From JABAYQ01 sp049890095 (GTDB lineage Bacteria > Bacteroidota > Bacteroidia > Flavobacteriales > UBA7312), in NCBI GenBank assembly GCA_049890095.1, contig JBMHCD010000010.1, positions 124,001-188,000 on the forward strand: DNA of 64,000 nt, in the 5' to 3' direction. The notes beneath the pieces were generated by a model. That model searched no databases. It was not told the DNA's origin and saw nothing but the letters and a program-made list of their open reading frames with translations. Of the stretch, positions 53,274 through 62,368 are shown one piece after another. The translations under genes were made by a program, and so were the position numbers. Position 1 is the first letter of the stretch; each line of letters begins with the position of its first letter.

Positions 53274-54251
53274 ATGAGAGAGATTCAATTTAGAGAAGCA
53301 ATTTGCGAGGCTATGAGTGAAGAAATGCGAAAAAATGATCGCATATATCTCATGGGCGAAGAAGTTGCTGAGTATAATGGCGCCTACAAAGCATCAAAAG
53401 GAATGTTAGACGAATTTGGAGAGAAAAGAGTTATTGATACTCCAATTTCTGAATTAGGTTTTGCAGGCATTGGTGTCGGTTCTGCTATGAACGGATTACG
53501 ACCAATAATTGAATTTATGACTTTTAATTTTTCTATGGTTGCAATAGACCAAATTATTAGCAATGCAGCTAAAATGCGTCAAATGTCTGGAGGTCAATTT
53601 CCAATACCAATTGTATTTAGGGGACCAACAGCTTCCGCTGGTCAGTTAGGAGCAACTCATTCTCAAGCTTTTGAAAGTTGGTTTGCAAATTGTCCTGGCT
53701 TAAAGGTTGTTGTTCCTTCTAACCCATACGATGCAAAAGGTTTATTAAAAGCAGCAATTCGTGATGAAGATCCAGTAATTTTTATGGAGTCGGAACAAAT
53801 GTATGGTGATAAAGGAGAAGTTCCTGAAGGAGAGTACATACTTCCGATAGGAATTGCAGATGTTAAAAGGCAAGGTAAAGATGTGACAATTGTATCTTTT
53901 GGTAAAATTATCAAAGAAGCTTATAAAGCTGCAGATCAATTGTCTGAGGAAGGTATAGATGTTGAAATTATTGACTTAAGAACAGTAAGGCCAATAGATT
54001 TTGATACCGTTATTGAGTCTGTTAAAAAAACAAATAGATTAGTTGTATTGGAAGAGGCTTGGCCATTAGGGTCCATATCATCCGAAATAGCTTTTAAGGT
54101 GCAGAAAGATGCTTTTGATTTTCTAGATGCTCCTGTTAAGAGAGTAACTTCATTAGATACTCCAATGGCATATGCTCCAACATTAGTTGAAGCATATTTG
54201 CCTAATAAAGATAAGGTTGTAAAAGCCGTTAAAGAAGTATTATATATTTAA
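53274..54251 (+). CDS. pdhB: Pyruvate dehydrogenase E1 component subunit beta
   Basis: With the alpha subunit, decarboxylates pyruvate on thiamine diphosphate and passes the acetyl group to the E2 lipoyl domain. The 325-residue protein starts IQFREAICEAMSEEMRKNDR and has the transketolase central region GLRPIIEFMTFNF and FRGPTASAGQLGATHSQ. The alpha and E2 genes are not adjacent here, so the complex is split across loci; hppA follows 19 nt later. Confidence 0.95.
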   Translation: MREIQFREAICEAMSEEMRKNDRIYLMGEEVAEYNGAYKASKGMLDEFGEKRVIDTPISELGFAGIGVGSAMNGLRPIIEFMTFNFSMVAIDQIISNAAKMRQMSGGQFPIPIVFRGPTASAGQLGATHSQAFESWFANCPGLKVVVPSNPYDAKGLLKAAIRDEDPVIFMESEQMYGDKGEVPEGEYILPIGIADVKRQGKDVTIVSFGKIIKEAYKAADQLSEEGIDVEIIDLRTVRPIDFDTVIESVKKTNRLVVLEEAWPLGSISSEIAFKVQKDAFDFLDAPVKRVTSLDTPMAYAPTLVEAYLPNKDKVVKAVKEVLYI

Positions 54252-54270
54252 ATTAAACACTATTAATATT

Positions 54271-56760
54271 ATGGAAATAATTGTAAACTATTTACCAATT
54301 TTTGGAATCTTAGCATTAGCTTTTGTATTCTGGAAAAATGCTTGGGTATCTAAGCAAGAAGAAGGAGATCAAAAAATGTCAAGAATTGCAAAAAATATTG
54401 CTGACGGAGCGATGTCTTTTTTGAAGGCTGAATACAAAATTCTTTCGATTTTTGTGATTGCAGTTGCTATTTTATTATTTTTCAAAGGTGATGCTGAAGA
54501 AGGTTCAAATGGTATGGTTGCCGTTTCATTCATTATTGGAGCTATATGTTCTGCATTAGCTGGATTTATAGGAATGAAAGTAGCAACAAAAGCAAACGTT
54601 AGAACAACTAATGCAGCTCGTAATTCTTTAGGGAAAGCATTAGAAGTTGCTTTTGCCGGAGGTGCTGTTATGGGACTTGGAGTTGTTGGTTTAGGAGTTT
54701 TAGGACTAAGCGGACTATTCATGTTTTACAGTGGTCAAGGATGGGAAATTAATGAAGTTCTAAACGTTCTTTCAGGATTTTCATTAGGTGCATCTTCAAT
54801 AGCTTTATTTGCTAGAGTTGGTGGAGGTATTTACACTAAGGCTGCAGATGTTGGTGCTGACCTTGTTGGTAAAGTTGAAGCAGGAATTCCTGAGGATCAC
54901 CCATTAAACCCAGCAACTATTGCCGATAACGTTGGAGATAATGTAGGTGATGTTGCAGGTATGGGAGCTGATTTATTTGAATCTTATGTAGGATCTATAA
55001 TTGGTACAATGGTTTTAGGTGCTGTTTATGCAAGTTTACCAGAATTTCAAAGTTCTTTTGACGGTTTAGGTGCTGTATATTTACCGTTAGCTTTAGCTGC
55101 TGTCGGTATTATTATGTCAATAATTGGTACCTTTTTTGTTAGAGTTAAGGATGGTGGTTCGCCACATGCGGCATTAAATATTGGTGAGTTTGGTTCAGCT
55201 GGTTTGATGCTAGTTGCTTCTTATTTCATCATAAATTCTATGCTTCCTGAAACATGGATTGAGTCAGGTATTCAATATAGCGCAATGGGTGTATTTTGGG
55301 CTACAATTGCAGGTTTAGTTGCTGGATTGGCAGTAGGTAAGATTACAGAATACTATACTGGTACAGGAACAAAGCCTGTTAATTCAATTGTTGAGCAATC
55401 AGAAACAGGATCAGCTACTAATATTATTGCGGGATTAGGAGTAGGTATGATGTCTACTGCATTTCCTATTATTATTATTGCAGCAGCTATTTTAGTATCA
55501 CATCAGTTTGCAGGTCTATATGGTATAGCGATTGCGGCTGTTGGTATGTTGGCTAACACTGGTATTCAATTAGCTGTTGATGCTTACGGTCCTATTTCTG
55601 ATAATGCAGGAGGTATTGCAGAGATGGCAGAATTGCCTGCTGAGGTTCGTGAGCGTACAGACAAATTAGATGCTGTTGGAAACACAACTGCAGCAATTGG
55701 TAAAGGTTTTGCTATTGCTTCAGCTGCTTTGACGGCTTTAGCATTATTTGCTGCATTTATGAAAACAGCAGGTATTACTTCAATTGATGTTTCTAGACCT
55801 GATATTATGGCAGGACTTTTGATAGGTGGTATGTTACCTTTTGTATTTTCTGCCCTTTCGATGAATGCAGTAGGTAGAGCAGCAATGTCAATGATTGAAG
55901 AAGTTAGAAGACAATTTAGAGATATACCAGCATTGAAAGCTGCCTTAGAAGTAATGCGTAAATATGATTCGGATATGAGTAAAGCATCTGATGAAGATAG
56001 AAAAATCTTCGATGCTGCTGACGGCGTAGCGGAATATGACAAGTGTGTTGAAATTTCTACAAATGCTTCAATTAGAGAAATGGTTTTACCTGGATTATTA
56101 GCTATTGTTGTTCCTGTTTTAATAGGATTTATTGGAGGAGCTGAAATGTTAGGAGGCTTGTTAGCAGGTGTAACTACTTGTGGTGTTTTAATGGCTATTT
56201 TCCAATCTAATGCTGGTGGTGCATGGGATAATGCTAAGAAAATGATAGAAGAGCAAGGTAAAAAAGGAACAGAAGCTCATAAGGCAGCTGTAGTTGGTGA
56301 TACCGTTGGAGATCCTTTTAAAGATACTTCTGGACCATCACTTAACATTTTATTGAAGCTTATGTCTGTTGTTGCTTTAGTTATTGCACCTTCAATAGCT
56401 ATGGATATTGATGGAAAGACTACAGAAATGACAACTAATGCGAATTCAATTGAAGTAGTAGTTGATGGAAACTCTGCAGTTTATGATTTTATTCCAAAAT
56501 TTACTACAGAAAATGGTGTTGTAAATTCTGTTAATTTTAAAATGAAAAATGGTGTTTCAAAATCTTCAACTTATTCTGATAAATTTTTAAATGCTGAAGG
56601 CATAGAATTCACTTCTGGTGTCCTTGAACAAAAAGGAAAAGACGCATATATTGCTAAAGGAGTATTAGTTTTTGGAGGTGAAGCAAAAATGAGGTCGAAT
56701 GTAAGCTTTTCATTTGATGGTAAAACAATTAGTCAAGCTAAGATTATTTCTTCTAATTAA
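54271..56760 (+). CDS. hppA: K+-dependent membrane pyrophosphatase (Na+ or Na+/H+ type) with C-terminal extension
   Basis: Couples hydrolysis of pyrophosphate to ion pumping across the inner membrane. The 829-residue protein has about 16 membrane segments, the PPi loop DVGADLVGK (203-211) and DNVGDNVGD (229-237 region), and Ala474 in GNTTAAIGKG, the residue that marks K+-dependent enzymes. DLFES (Glu near 237) places the gating glutamate as in Na+-type pumps, though flavobacterial relatives may differ in ion choice. After the last helix (about 710) comes an extra 119-residue soluble tail, predicted beta-rich and periplasmic, that standard enzymes lack. Confidence 0.95.
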   Translation: MEIIVNYLPIFGILALAFVFWKNAWVSKQEEGDQKMSRIAKNIADGAMSFLKAEYKILSIFVIAVAILLFFKGDAEEGSNGMVAVSFIIGAICSALAGFIGMKVATKANVRTTNAARNSLGKALEVAFAGGAVMGLGVVGLGVLGLSGLFMFYSGQGWEINEVLNVLSGFSLGASSIALFARVGGGIYTKAADVGADLVGKVEAGIPEDHPLNPATIADNVGDNVGDVAGMGADLFESYVGSIIGTMVLGAVYASLPEFQSSFDGLGAVYLPLALAAVGIIMSIIGTFFVRVKDGGSPHAALNIGEFGSAGLMLVASYFIINSMLPETWIESGIQYSAMGVFWATIAGLVAGLAVGKITEYYTGTGTKPVNSIVEQSETGSATNIIAGLGVGMMSTAFPIIIIAAAILVSHQFAGLYGIAIAAVGMLANTGIQLAVDAYGPISDNAGGIAEMAELPAEVRERTDKLDAVGNTTAAIGKGFAIASAALTALALFAAFMKTAGITSIDVSRPDIMAGLLIGGMLPFVFSALSMNAVGRAAMSMIEEVRRQFRDIPALKAALEVMRKYDSDMSKASDEDRKIFDAADGVAEYDKCVEISTNASIREMVLPGLLAIVVPVLIGFIGGAEMLGGLLAGVTTCGVLMAIFQSNAGGAWDNAKKMIEEQGKKGTEAHKAAVVGDTVGDPFKDTSGPSLNILLKLMSVVALVIAPSIAMDIDGKTTEMTTNANSIEVVVDGNSAVYDFIPKFTTENGVVNSVNFKMKNGVSKSSTYSDKFLNAEGIEFTSGVLEQKGKDAYIAKGVLVFGGEAKMRSNVSFSFDGKTISQAKIISSN

Positions 56761-56774
56761 TTAATATTTTATAC

Positions 56775-56808
56775 AAAAAAAGCTCTACTTAAAAGTAGGG
56801 CTTTTTTT
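56775..56808. terminator. Bidirectional terminator between hppA and dNK
   Basis: Stem GCTCTACTT/AAGTAGGGC with one wobble, flanked by seven A's and seven T's, between convergent genes. Confidence 0.85.
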
Positions 56809-56825
56809 ATTGATGGATGGTAAGT

Positions 56826-57437
56826 TTAAAACAAGCCATTTATTTCAGCATCTATTTTATTAATTACTCTTCCTAAATCTTCTTTGTTATTTTGGAAGTC
56901 TAAATTATCTACATCAATTATAAGGAGCTTTTCTTTATATTCTGTTATCCAAGCTTCATATCTTTCATTTAGCCGCGTTAGGTAGTCAATACGGATTGAA
57001 TTTTCATAATCTCTTCCTCTTTTTTGTATTTGATCCACTAAATTTGGTACAGATGACCTCAGATAAATTAATAAGTCTGGAGCATCAATAAAACTATTTA
57101 TTAATTCGAACAAATTAGAATAGTTTTCAAAATCTCTTGAACTCATTAAACCCATTGCATGTAAATTTGGGGCAAAAATAAAAGCGTCTTCATAAATAGT
57201 TCTATCTTGAACGACGTCTTTATTTTCAGAATGAATTGTTTTAACTTGATTAAAACGACTTTTCATAAAATAAATTTGTAAGTTAAAAGACCATCGTTGC
57301 ATGTCTTTATAAAAATCGTTCAAATAAGGATTATCATCTACATCCTCGAAGTGAGCTTCCCAACCATAATGTTTGGATAATAAACTAGTAAGTGTAGTTT
57401 TTCCTGATCCAATATTTCCAGCTATTGCTATATGCAT
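56826..57437 (-). CDS. Deoxynucleoside kinase family protein (copy 1)
   Basis: Phosphorylates deoxynucleosides for salvage. The 203-residue protein has the P-loop GNIGSGKT (7-14), the substrate region HFEDVDDNPYL, the catalytic DR(T) motif in VQDRTIYEDAFIF (DRS-like) and the lid RGRDYENSI. The specificity (dA, dC, dG or dT) cannot be fixed from sequence. A diverged second copy is at 62854-63483. It follows the GH3 gene by 26 nt. Confidence 0.9.
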   Translation of the reverse strand: MHIAIAGNIGSGKTTLTSLLSKHYGWEAHFEDVDDNPYLNDFYKDMQRWSFNLQIYFMKSRFNQVKTIHSENKDVVQDRTIYEDAFIFAPNLHAMGLMSSRDFENYSNLFELINSFIDAPDLLIYLRSSVPNLVDQIQKRGRDYENSIRIDYLTRLNERYEAWITEYKEKLLIIDVDNLDFQNNKEDLGRVINKIDAEINGLF

Positions 57438-57463
57438 TTTGAGTTTATTATTTTGATACTAAA

Positions 57464-58996
57464 TTAATCGATTTTATAAGAATTCAAACTTAAAGTATTA
57501 TTTTTTAAAATAGAATCTACAACTTTTCTATCATTAGAAAGTCTTGGAACTTTAAATTGTCTTCCCAAGCGATTATTTTCCTTCATCCAATTATAAAAAA
57601 AACCTTTTTCTAAAACATTTAAAATAGGAGCTTTTAGAGCCATATTTTTACTTCGTTTTGCTTCATAATCAGAGTTCAAATTTTTAAGTTCTCGATCTAA
57701 GCACTTAATGAAAAAATGAAAGTCTTTAGGTTCTTTTTCAAATTCTATAAACCATTCGTGAGCACCTTTTTCTTTTTTATTCATAAAAATTGGAGCAACT
57801 GTGTATTCTTTTACTATAGATTCTGTTTTAGTACATGTTAACTTTAATGCGTTATTAGTATTCTCAATAATTAGCTCTTCCCCAAATGCATTGATAAACT
57901 GATTGATTCTACCAGTAATTTTTACTCTAAATGGCTTAGTATTTGTAAAGGTAACGGTATCTCCTATGAGGTATCTCCATAGACCTGCGTTAGTAGAAAT
58001 TATCATAGCATAGTTTTTTCCTTTTTCAACTTCCCATATCGGAATTGCATTTTCAAACGAATAATCGTCCATTGGGATAAATTCATAAAAAATACCATAA
58101 TCTAACATCAGCAACATTTCGTTGTTATTTTTTTGATCTTGGATTCCAAAAAATCCTTCTGAAGCATTGTAAGTTTCTAAATAATTAATATTGTTTGGGA
58201 AATGATGTTTGAATTGAGGTTTATAAGGAGAAAAATTTATTCCACCATGCATATATAATTCCATATTTGGCCATAATTCTTGCATGTTTTTGGCTCCAGT
58301 ATTTTCTATAATTTTATTGAAGAGAACAAGAATCCAAGATGGAACTCCTGAGATATTAGTTACATTTTTTGAGGCTACGATTTGAGCCATTTTTTCAATC
58401 TTCTTTTCAAAATCATACATTAATCTTATATCCTTGTTAGGTGTTTGATGAAGATTAACCCAAAAAGGAAGATTTTCTACGATTATTGCTGATAAATCAC
58501 CTTCATTGGTCTTGTTTGATAATGATGGCTCATGACTTCCACCCATAATAACACTTTTACCATTAAAAATTGAAGTTGATGGATAATTGTTGCAATATAA
58601 AGATAACATGTCTTTTCCTCCCTTAAAATGACAATCTATTAATGATTCTTGAGTAACAGGAATAAATTTACTTTTTGAACCACTTGTTCCGGATGATTTT
58701 GCAAACCATTTACTCTTAGTTGGCCATAAAATATTCTGTTCTCCTTTTCTTAATCTTGAGATGTCTTCATATAGATCATTATAAGTAGAAATGGGAATAT
58801 TTGTCTTAAATTTTTGATAGCTGTCAATATCTTTATATCCATATCGAATGCCCCATTCTGTATCCTTTGCTTTTTTAATAAGTTGAATTAACCATTTTTT
58901 TTGAACCTCATATGGGTAATTTATAAAATGTTCAATTTGAGGAATTCTTGACCTCATAACCCATGACATAAGTGCATTCTTTTGTGAAAAAATCAT
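57464..58996 (-). CDS. GH3 auxin-responsive-promoter family protein
   Basis: The 510-residue protein matches the GH3 family, whose plant members join amino acids to jasmonate or auxin through an acyl adenylate. Visible features are the ATP-binding SSGTSGSKSKFIPVT (P-loop-like), MLDYGIFYEFIPMDD and the C-terminal ITGRINQFINAFGEELI. Bacterial GH3 proteins are widespread in Bacteroidota but their acyl and amine substrates are unknown. No signal peptide. Divergent from the DUF2797 gene with a 47-nt gap. Confidence 0.9.
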   Translation of the reverse strand: MIFSQKNALMSWVMRSRIPQIEHFINYPYEVQKKWLIQLIKKAKDTEWGIRYGYKDIDSYQKFKTNIPISTYNDLYEDISRLRKGEQNILWPTKSKWFAKSSGTSGSKSKFIPVTQESLIDCHFKGGKDMLSLYCNNYPSTSIFNGKSVIMGGSHEPSLSNKTNEGDLSAIIVENLPFWVNLHQTPNKDIRLMYDFEKKIEKMAQIVASKNVTNISGVPSWILVLFNKIIENTGAKNMQELWPNMELYMHGGINFSPYKPQFKHHFPNNINYLETYNASEGFFGIQDQKNNNEMLLMLDYGIFYEFIPMDDYSFENAIPIWEVEKGKNYAMIISTNAGLWRYLIGDTVTFTNTKPFRVKITGRINQFINAFGEELIIENTNNALKLTCTKTESIVKEYTVAPIFMNKKEKGAHEWFIEFEKEPKDFHFFIKCLDRELKNLNSDYEAKRSKNMALKAPILNVLEKGFFYNWMKENNRLGRQFKVPRLSNDRKVVDSILKNNTLSLNSYKID

Positions 58997-59043
58997 ATAT
59001 TCGGTTATAGGTTTTTAACTAAATATAAAAATATTAAATCCAA

Positions 59044-59838
59044 ATGAAAATAACAGGAAGTTTGAAAAAAATGATTGGTGAATTATCTGATCCTATTAAA
59101 TATCAGTTGCCTATTGGAGATCAATTAGTAGATGTTAATTCTCTTCTAGGAAAAAATATTCGTTTCAATTATGAAAATGAAATATATTGTATTGACTGTG
59201 GAAAGAAAACATATAAATCATTTAATCAAGGGTTCTGTTATACCTGTTTTCAAAACTCACCATTAGCCTCCGAATGTATTATTCATCCCGAACGTTGTCA
59301 AGCTCATTTGGGAATTGGAAGAGATATGGAATGGGAAAAAAAGTATCATCTTACTCCTCAGTTGGTTTATTTAGCATTAACCGCTAATGCTAAAGTTGGT
59401 ATTACAAGAAAGGCTCAAATTCCTACTCGATGGATAGATCAAGGTGCATATCAAACTATATTACTAGCACAAACTCCAAATCGATTTTTGGCAGGAAAAA
59501 TAGAGGTGCATTTGAAATCATTTATTGCAGATAAAACACATTGGCAGAAAATGTTGAAAAATAACATCAATTATGAAATTGATTTAGTTGAATTAAAAAA
59601 GGAAATGATTGAAAGACTTTCTGATGAGTTAAAACAATATGTCGTAGATTCTGAACTTTTACAGTTAAATTATCCAGTGTCTCAATATCCTACCAAAATA
59701 AAAAGTTTAGGTTTTGATAAATATTCTCAAATAGAAGGTGTTTTAACGGGTATAAAAGGTCAATATTTAATGCTAGATAATGAGTTTGTATTAAATATTA
59801 GAAAGCATACAGGTTATGTTGTTAGTGTGGAGATTTAA
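59044..59838 (+). CDS. DUF2797 family protein
   Basis: The 264-residue protein matches DUF2797. It has a zinc-ribbon-like set, Cys49, Cys52, Cys65 and Cys68 (CIDCGKK then CYTCF), two more cysteines at 78 and 85 in a conserved CIIHPERCQAH-like segment, and the motif ANAKVGITRKAQIPTRWIDQ resembling a GIY-YIG nuclease core. Function unproven. The 3' end overlaps the convergent transporter stop by 4 nt. Confidence 0.87.
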   Translation: MKITGSLKKMIGELSDPIKYQLPIGDQLVDVNSLLGKNIRFNYENEIYCIDCGKKTYKSFNQGFCYTCFQNSPLASECIIHPERCQAHLGIGRDMEWEKKYHLTPQLVYLALTANAKVGITRKAQIPTRWIDQGAYQTILLAQTPNRFLAGKIEVHLKSFIADKTHWQKMLKNNINYEIDLVELKKEMIERLSDELKQYVVDSELLQLNYPVSQYPTKIKSLGFDKYSQIEGVLTGIKGQYLMLDNEFVLNIRKHTGYVVSVEI

Positions 59839-60521
59839 AATTTAATTTCTTCGCCGAACTTTAAATTTAGCTTTTTTCTCAAAAAGTAGGTTGCAACGTA
59901 AAGTAAAGGAGTATCGAAAAGAGCTACAATAACTTTAAAAAGAAACCCATTTAAAAGAAGTATTCCAAACTTATCCCAATCAATAATTTTAAAACTACAT
60001 AATAAAATTAAAACTACTGAAGTATCTGTTAGTTGGGAAATAAAGGTAGATGCATTATTTCTTAACCAAAGGTGTTTGCCTTTGGTTAGTGTTTTCCAAA
60101 AATGGTAAATCCTAACATCAATAAATTGAGCGGTCAAATATGCCAACATTGATGCCAAAACAGCTAGTGGGGTAAATCCAAATACTTTAGAAAACTCCTT
60201 ATTGTTAATAGGCGACCATTCTGTAGCTGGAGCCAAATCACTAACAAAAATAATTAGAAGTACAAATAAGCTAGCAAACAAGCCTGCAACAACAACTTCT
60301 GTTGCACGTTTTTTACCATAAATTTCTGAAATTATGTCTGTTACAAGAAAAGTGATTGGATAAGAAATAATTCCAACTGAAATCTCGAAATTATAGAGAC
60401 CAAATGGATTCCAGCTAAAAAATTTTTGAAAAATTAAATTACTTGTTACTAAAGAAGCAATAAAAAGTCCAGTAAGGATTAGAAAAATGCGATTTGCTAG
60501 AGCAGTATTTTTTTTATTCAT
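59835..60521 (-). CDS. Queuosine precursor transporter (YhhQ/VUT family)
   Basis: The 228-residue membrane protein has about six hydrophobic segments and the family motifs GIISYPITFLVTDIISEIYG (about 50-69), LAYLTAQFIDVRIYHFWK and the late ALFDTPLLY. Relatives import 7-cyano-7-deazaguanine or related queuosine precursors. It starts 0 nt after the sppA stop end, on the same strand as sppA. Confidence 0.9.
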   Translation of the reverse strand: MNKKNTALANRIFLILTGLFIASLVTSNLIFQKFFSWNPFGLYNFEISVGIISYPITFLVTDIISEIYGKKRATEVVVAGLFASLFVLLIIFVSDLAPATEWSPINNKEFSKVFGFTPLAVLASMLAYLTAQFIDVRIYHFWKTLTKGKHLWLRNNASTFISQLTDTSVVLILLCSFKIIDWDKFGILLLNGFLFKVIVALFDTPLLYVATYFLRKKLNLKFGEEIKF

Positions 60522-62291
60522 TTATTTTATTTGATAATGAACAGGCATTCTCATTTGAATATCATCCATTTTTCTTAATTCTTGAATTTCTTTAAACTGT
60601 GGATAAAATTGACCTAATTCCTTTTTAAGGATGCTATTTCTTATTTGTCCATTCATCACTTCGTCTAAAATTTCTTGAAAAGGATCCTTTTCTTTTGGAA
60701 GGTTTACGATTCTATAATCATTAAGCTTTGCCATTTCAGCAGCTAATTCGATAGATTTTTCCAATCCTCCCAAAACATCTACAAGCCCTAACTCTAAAGC
60801 ATCTCTTCCAGACCAAACTCTTCCTTGACCGATTTCATCTACCTGGTTTTTGGTCATGTTTCTTCCATCCGCAACTCTACTAATAAAAGTATCATAGATA
60901 TTTTCGACAGAGTTTTGTATAATATTTCTTTCAACAGTTGTCAATGGTCGGAATGGAGTACCCAAATCTGCAAACGAATTAGTTTTTACGGTATCAACAT
61001 TAATTCCAAGTGTATTATTCATCATGTTTTGTGCATTAAATAAAACACCAAAAACACCAATTGAACCGGTTATAGTTGTTGGGTTTGCTACAATAGTATC
61101 TGCTTGACATGCTATGTAATACCCCCCTGATGCAGCTACATCTCCCATAGAAACAACGGTAGTCTTTTCTTTTTTTGCTAAAGCCATTTCTCTTAGTATA
61201 GTTTCGGAAGCTAAGGCAGAACCACCAGGTGAATTAACTCTTAAAACTATAGCTTTAATTTTATCATCTTTTCTTGCTTTTCTTATTGCTTTTGACAAAC
61301 CCTCAGATCCAATAGACTGATTATCACCTTCTCCTCCTGAAATTTCTCCTGTAGCATAAATGACAGCTATTTTATTTTTAGAATATTTTTTCCCTTCTAA
61401 CTTTGCATTTTTATAGTTACCTAAAGAAACAACATTTAAATCTTGAGAATCAGTTATATTTAACTTCGATTTTAAACTATCAATTAATTCATCTTTATAC
61501 ATTAGTTTATCGATGAGCTTATACTTAACAGCGTCGTTAGCTTTTTGAATCAGAAAATTTTCAGCAATCAAATTAACTTCTTGTACATCCAATGGTCTAT
61601 CTTCTGTAATTTCATCTTTGATATCTTCCCAAATTGAAGTTAGAAACCCTCTTGTTTGAACTCTATTTGATTCACTCATTTTGTCTAGCATGAATGGTTC
61701 AACAGCACTTTTAAATTTTCCGTGTCTGATGATTTGAGCTTCAACATCTAGTTTTTCTAGAGCATTTTTGAAAAACATTCCTTGGTAAGCTAAACCTTTA
61801 AGTTCTAAAATTCCTTCAGGGTGCATATAGATTTGGTGTGCAACCGAAGAAATTAAGTATGCACTTTGGCTGTAAATTTCAGAGTATGAAACGATAAATT
61901 TATCTGTTGAATCTTTAAATTCTTGTAATTTATTTCTGATCTCTTCAATGGTAGCAATACTTGCATTTGGATTTTCAATATTTAAATAAATACCCTTAAT
62001 TCTATCATCATTTTTTGCTTTTTCAATAGATGATAATATTTCATTTAATCCTAAATTTTGTTGAGATTGATTAATAATGTTACTAATGTCAATGTCGTTA
62101 GAGCTTCCTCTATCGGTTATTGAACTGTTTAAATTTATTTTTAAGATACTATTGTTTTGAATTTCACTAATTTCCGAACCACTGTCAGAGAAACTAATTG
62201 CTGCCAATCCTACAATAACAAATACAATTATTATAAATGAAATAATTGTTGTAATTGTAGAAATAAATAGTTTTTTGATAAATTTCATCAT
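60522..62291 (-). CDS. sppA: Signal peptide peptidase SppA (long, 67K type)
   Basis: Membrane serine protease that degrades cleaved signal peptides. The 589-residue protein has one N-terminal membrane helix (about 11-33), then two homologous SppA halves. The general base Lys194 lies in GKFKSAVEPF and the nucleophile Ser388 in DVAASGGYY, the catalytic pair of the E. coli-type enzyme. Its -7 element TAAATTTG is 24 nt upstream. The queuosine precursor transporter follows directly. Confidence 0.95.
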   Translation of the reverse strand: MMKFIKKLFISTITTIISFIIIVFVIVGLAAISFSDSGSEISEIQNNSILKINLNSSITDRGSSNDIDISNIINQSQQNLGLNEILSSIEKAKNDDRIKGIYLNIENPNASIATIEEIRNKLQEFKDSTDKFIVSYSEIYSQSAYLISSVAHQIYMHPEGILELKGLAYQGMFFKNALEKLDVEAQIIRHGKFKSAVEPFMLDKMSESNRVQTRGFLTSIWEDIKDEITEDRPLDVQEVNLIAENFLIQKANDAVKYKLIDKLMYKDELIDSLKSKLNITDSQDLNVVSLGNYKNAKLEGKKYSKNKIAVIYATGEISGGEGDNQSIGSEGLSKAIRKARKDDKIKAIVLRVNSPGGSALASETILREMALAKKEKTTVVSMGDVAASGGYYIACQADTIVANPTTITGSIGVFGVLFNAQNMMNNTLGINVDTVKTNSFADLGTPFRPLTTVERNIIQNSVENIYDTFISRVADGRNMTKNQVDEIGQGRVWSGRDALELGLVDVLGGLEKSIELAAEMAKLNDYRIVNLPKEKDPFQEILDEVMNGQIRNSILKKELGQFYPQFKEIQELRKMDDIQMRMPVHYQIK

Positions 62292-62315
62292 AATATGCTT
62301 TAGTTATATGTTAAA

Positions 62316-62323
62316 CAAATTTA
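62316..62323 (-). promoter_or_regulatory. -7 element of sppA
   Basis: TAAATTTG on the minus strand, 24 nt upstream of the sppA ATG. Confidence 0.55.
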
Positions 62324-62357
62324 TTAAAATATGATTAAAAAAGTTGTTAGTGTTTTT

Positions 62358-62365
62358 TATTTTTG
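62358..62365 (+). promoter_or_regulatory. -7 element giving leaderless folK mRNA
   Basis: TATTTTTG ends 3 nt before the ATG at 62369. An upstream in-frame TTG (62363) overlaps this box and is unlikely to be the start. Confidence 0.6.
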
Positions 62366-62368
62366 AAT

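Noticed and set aside
55584..56042. 152-codon Ala/Ser/Ile-rich frame on the minus strand
   Set aside because: It is antisense to hppA, whose membrane-segment codons leave the opposite strand open.
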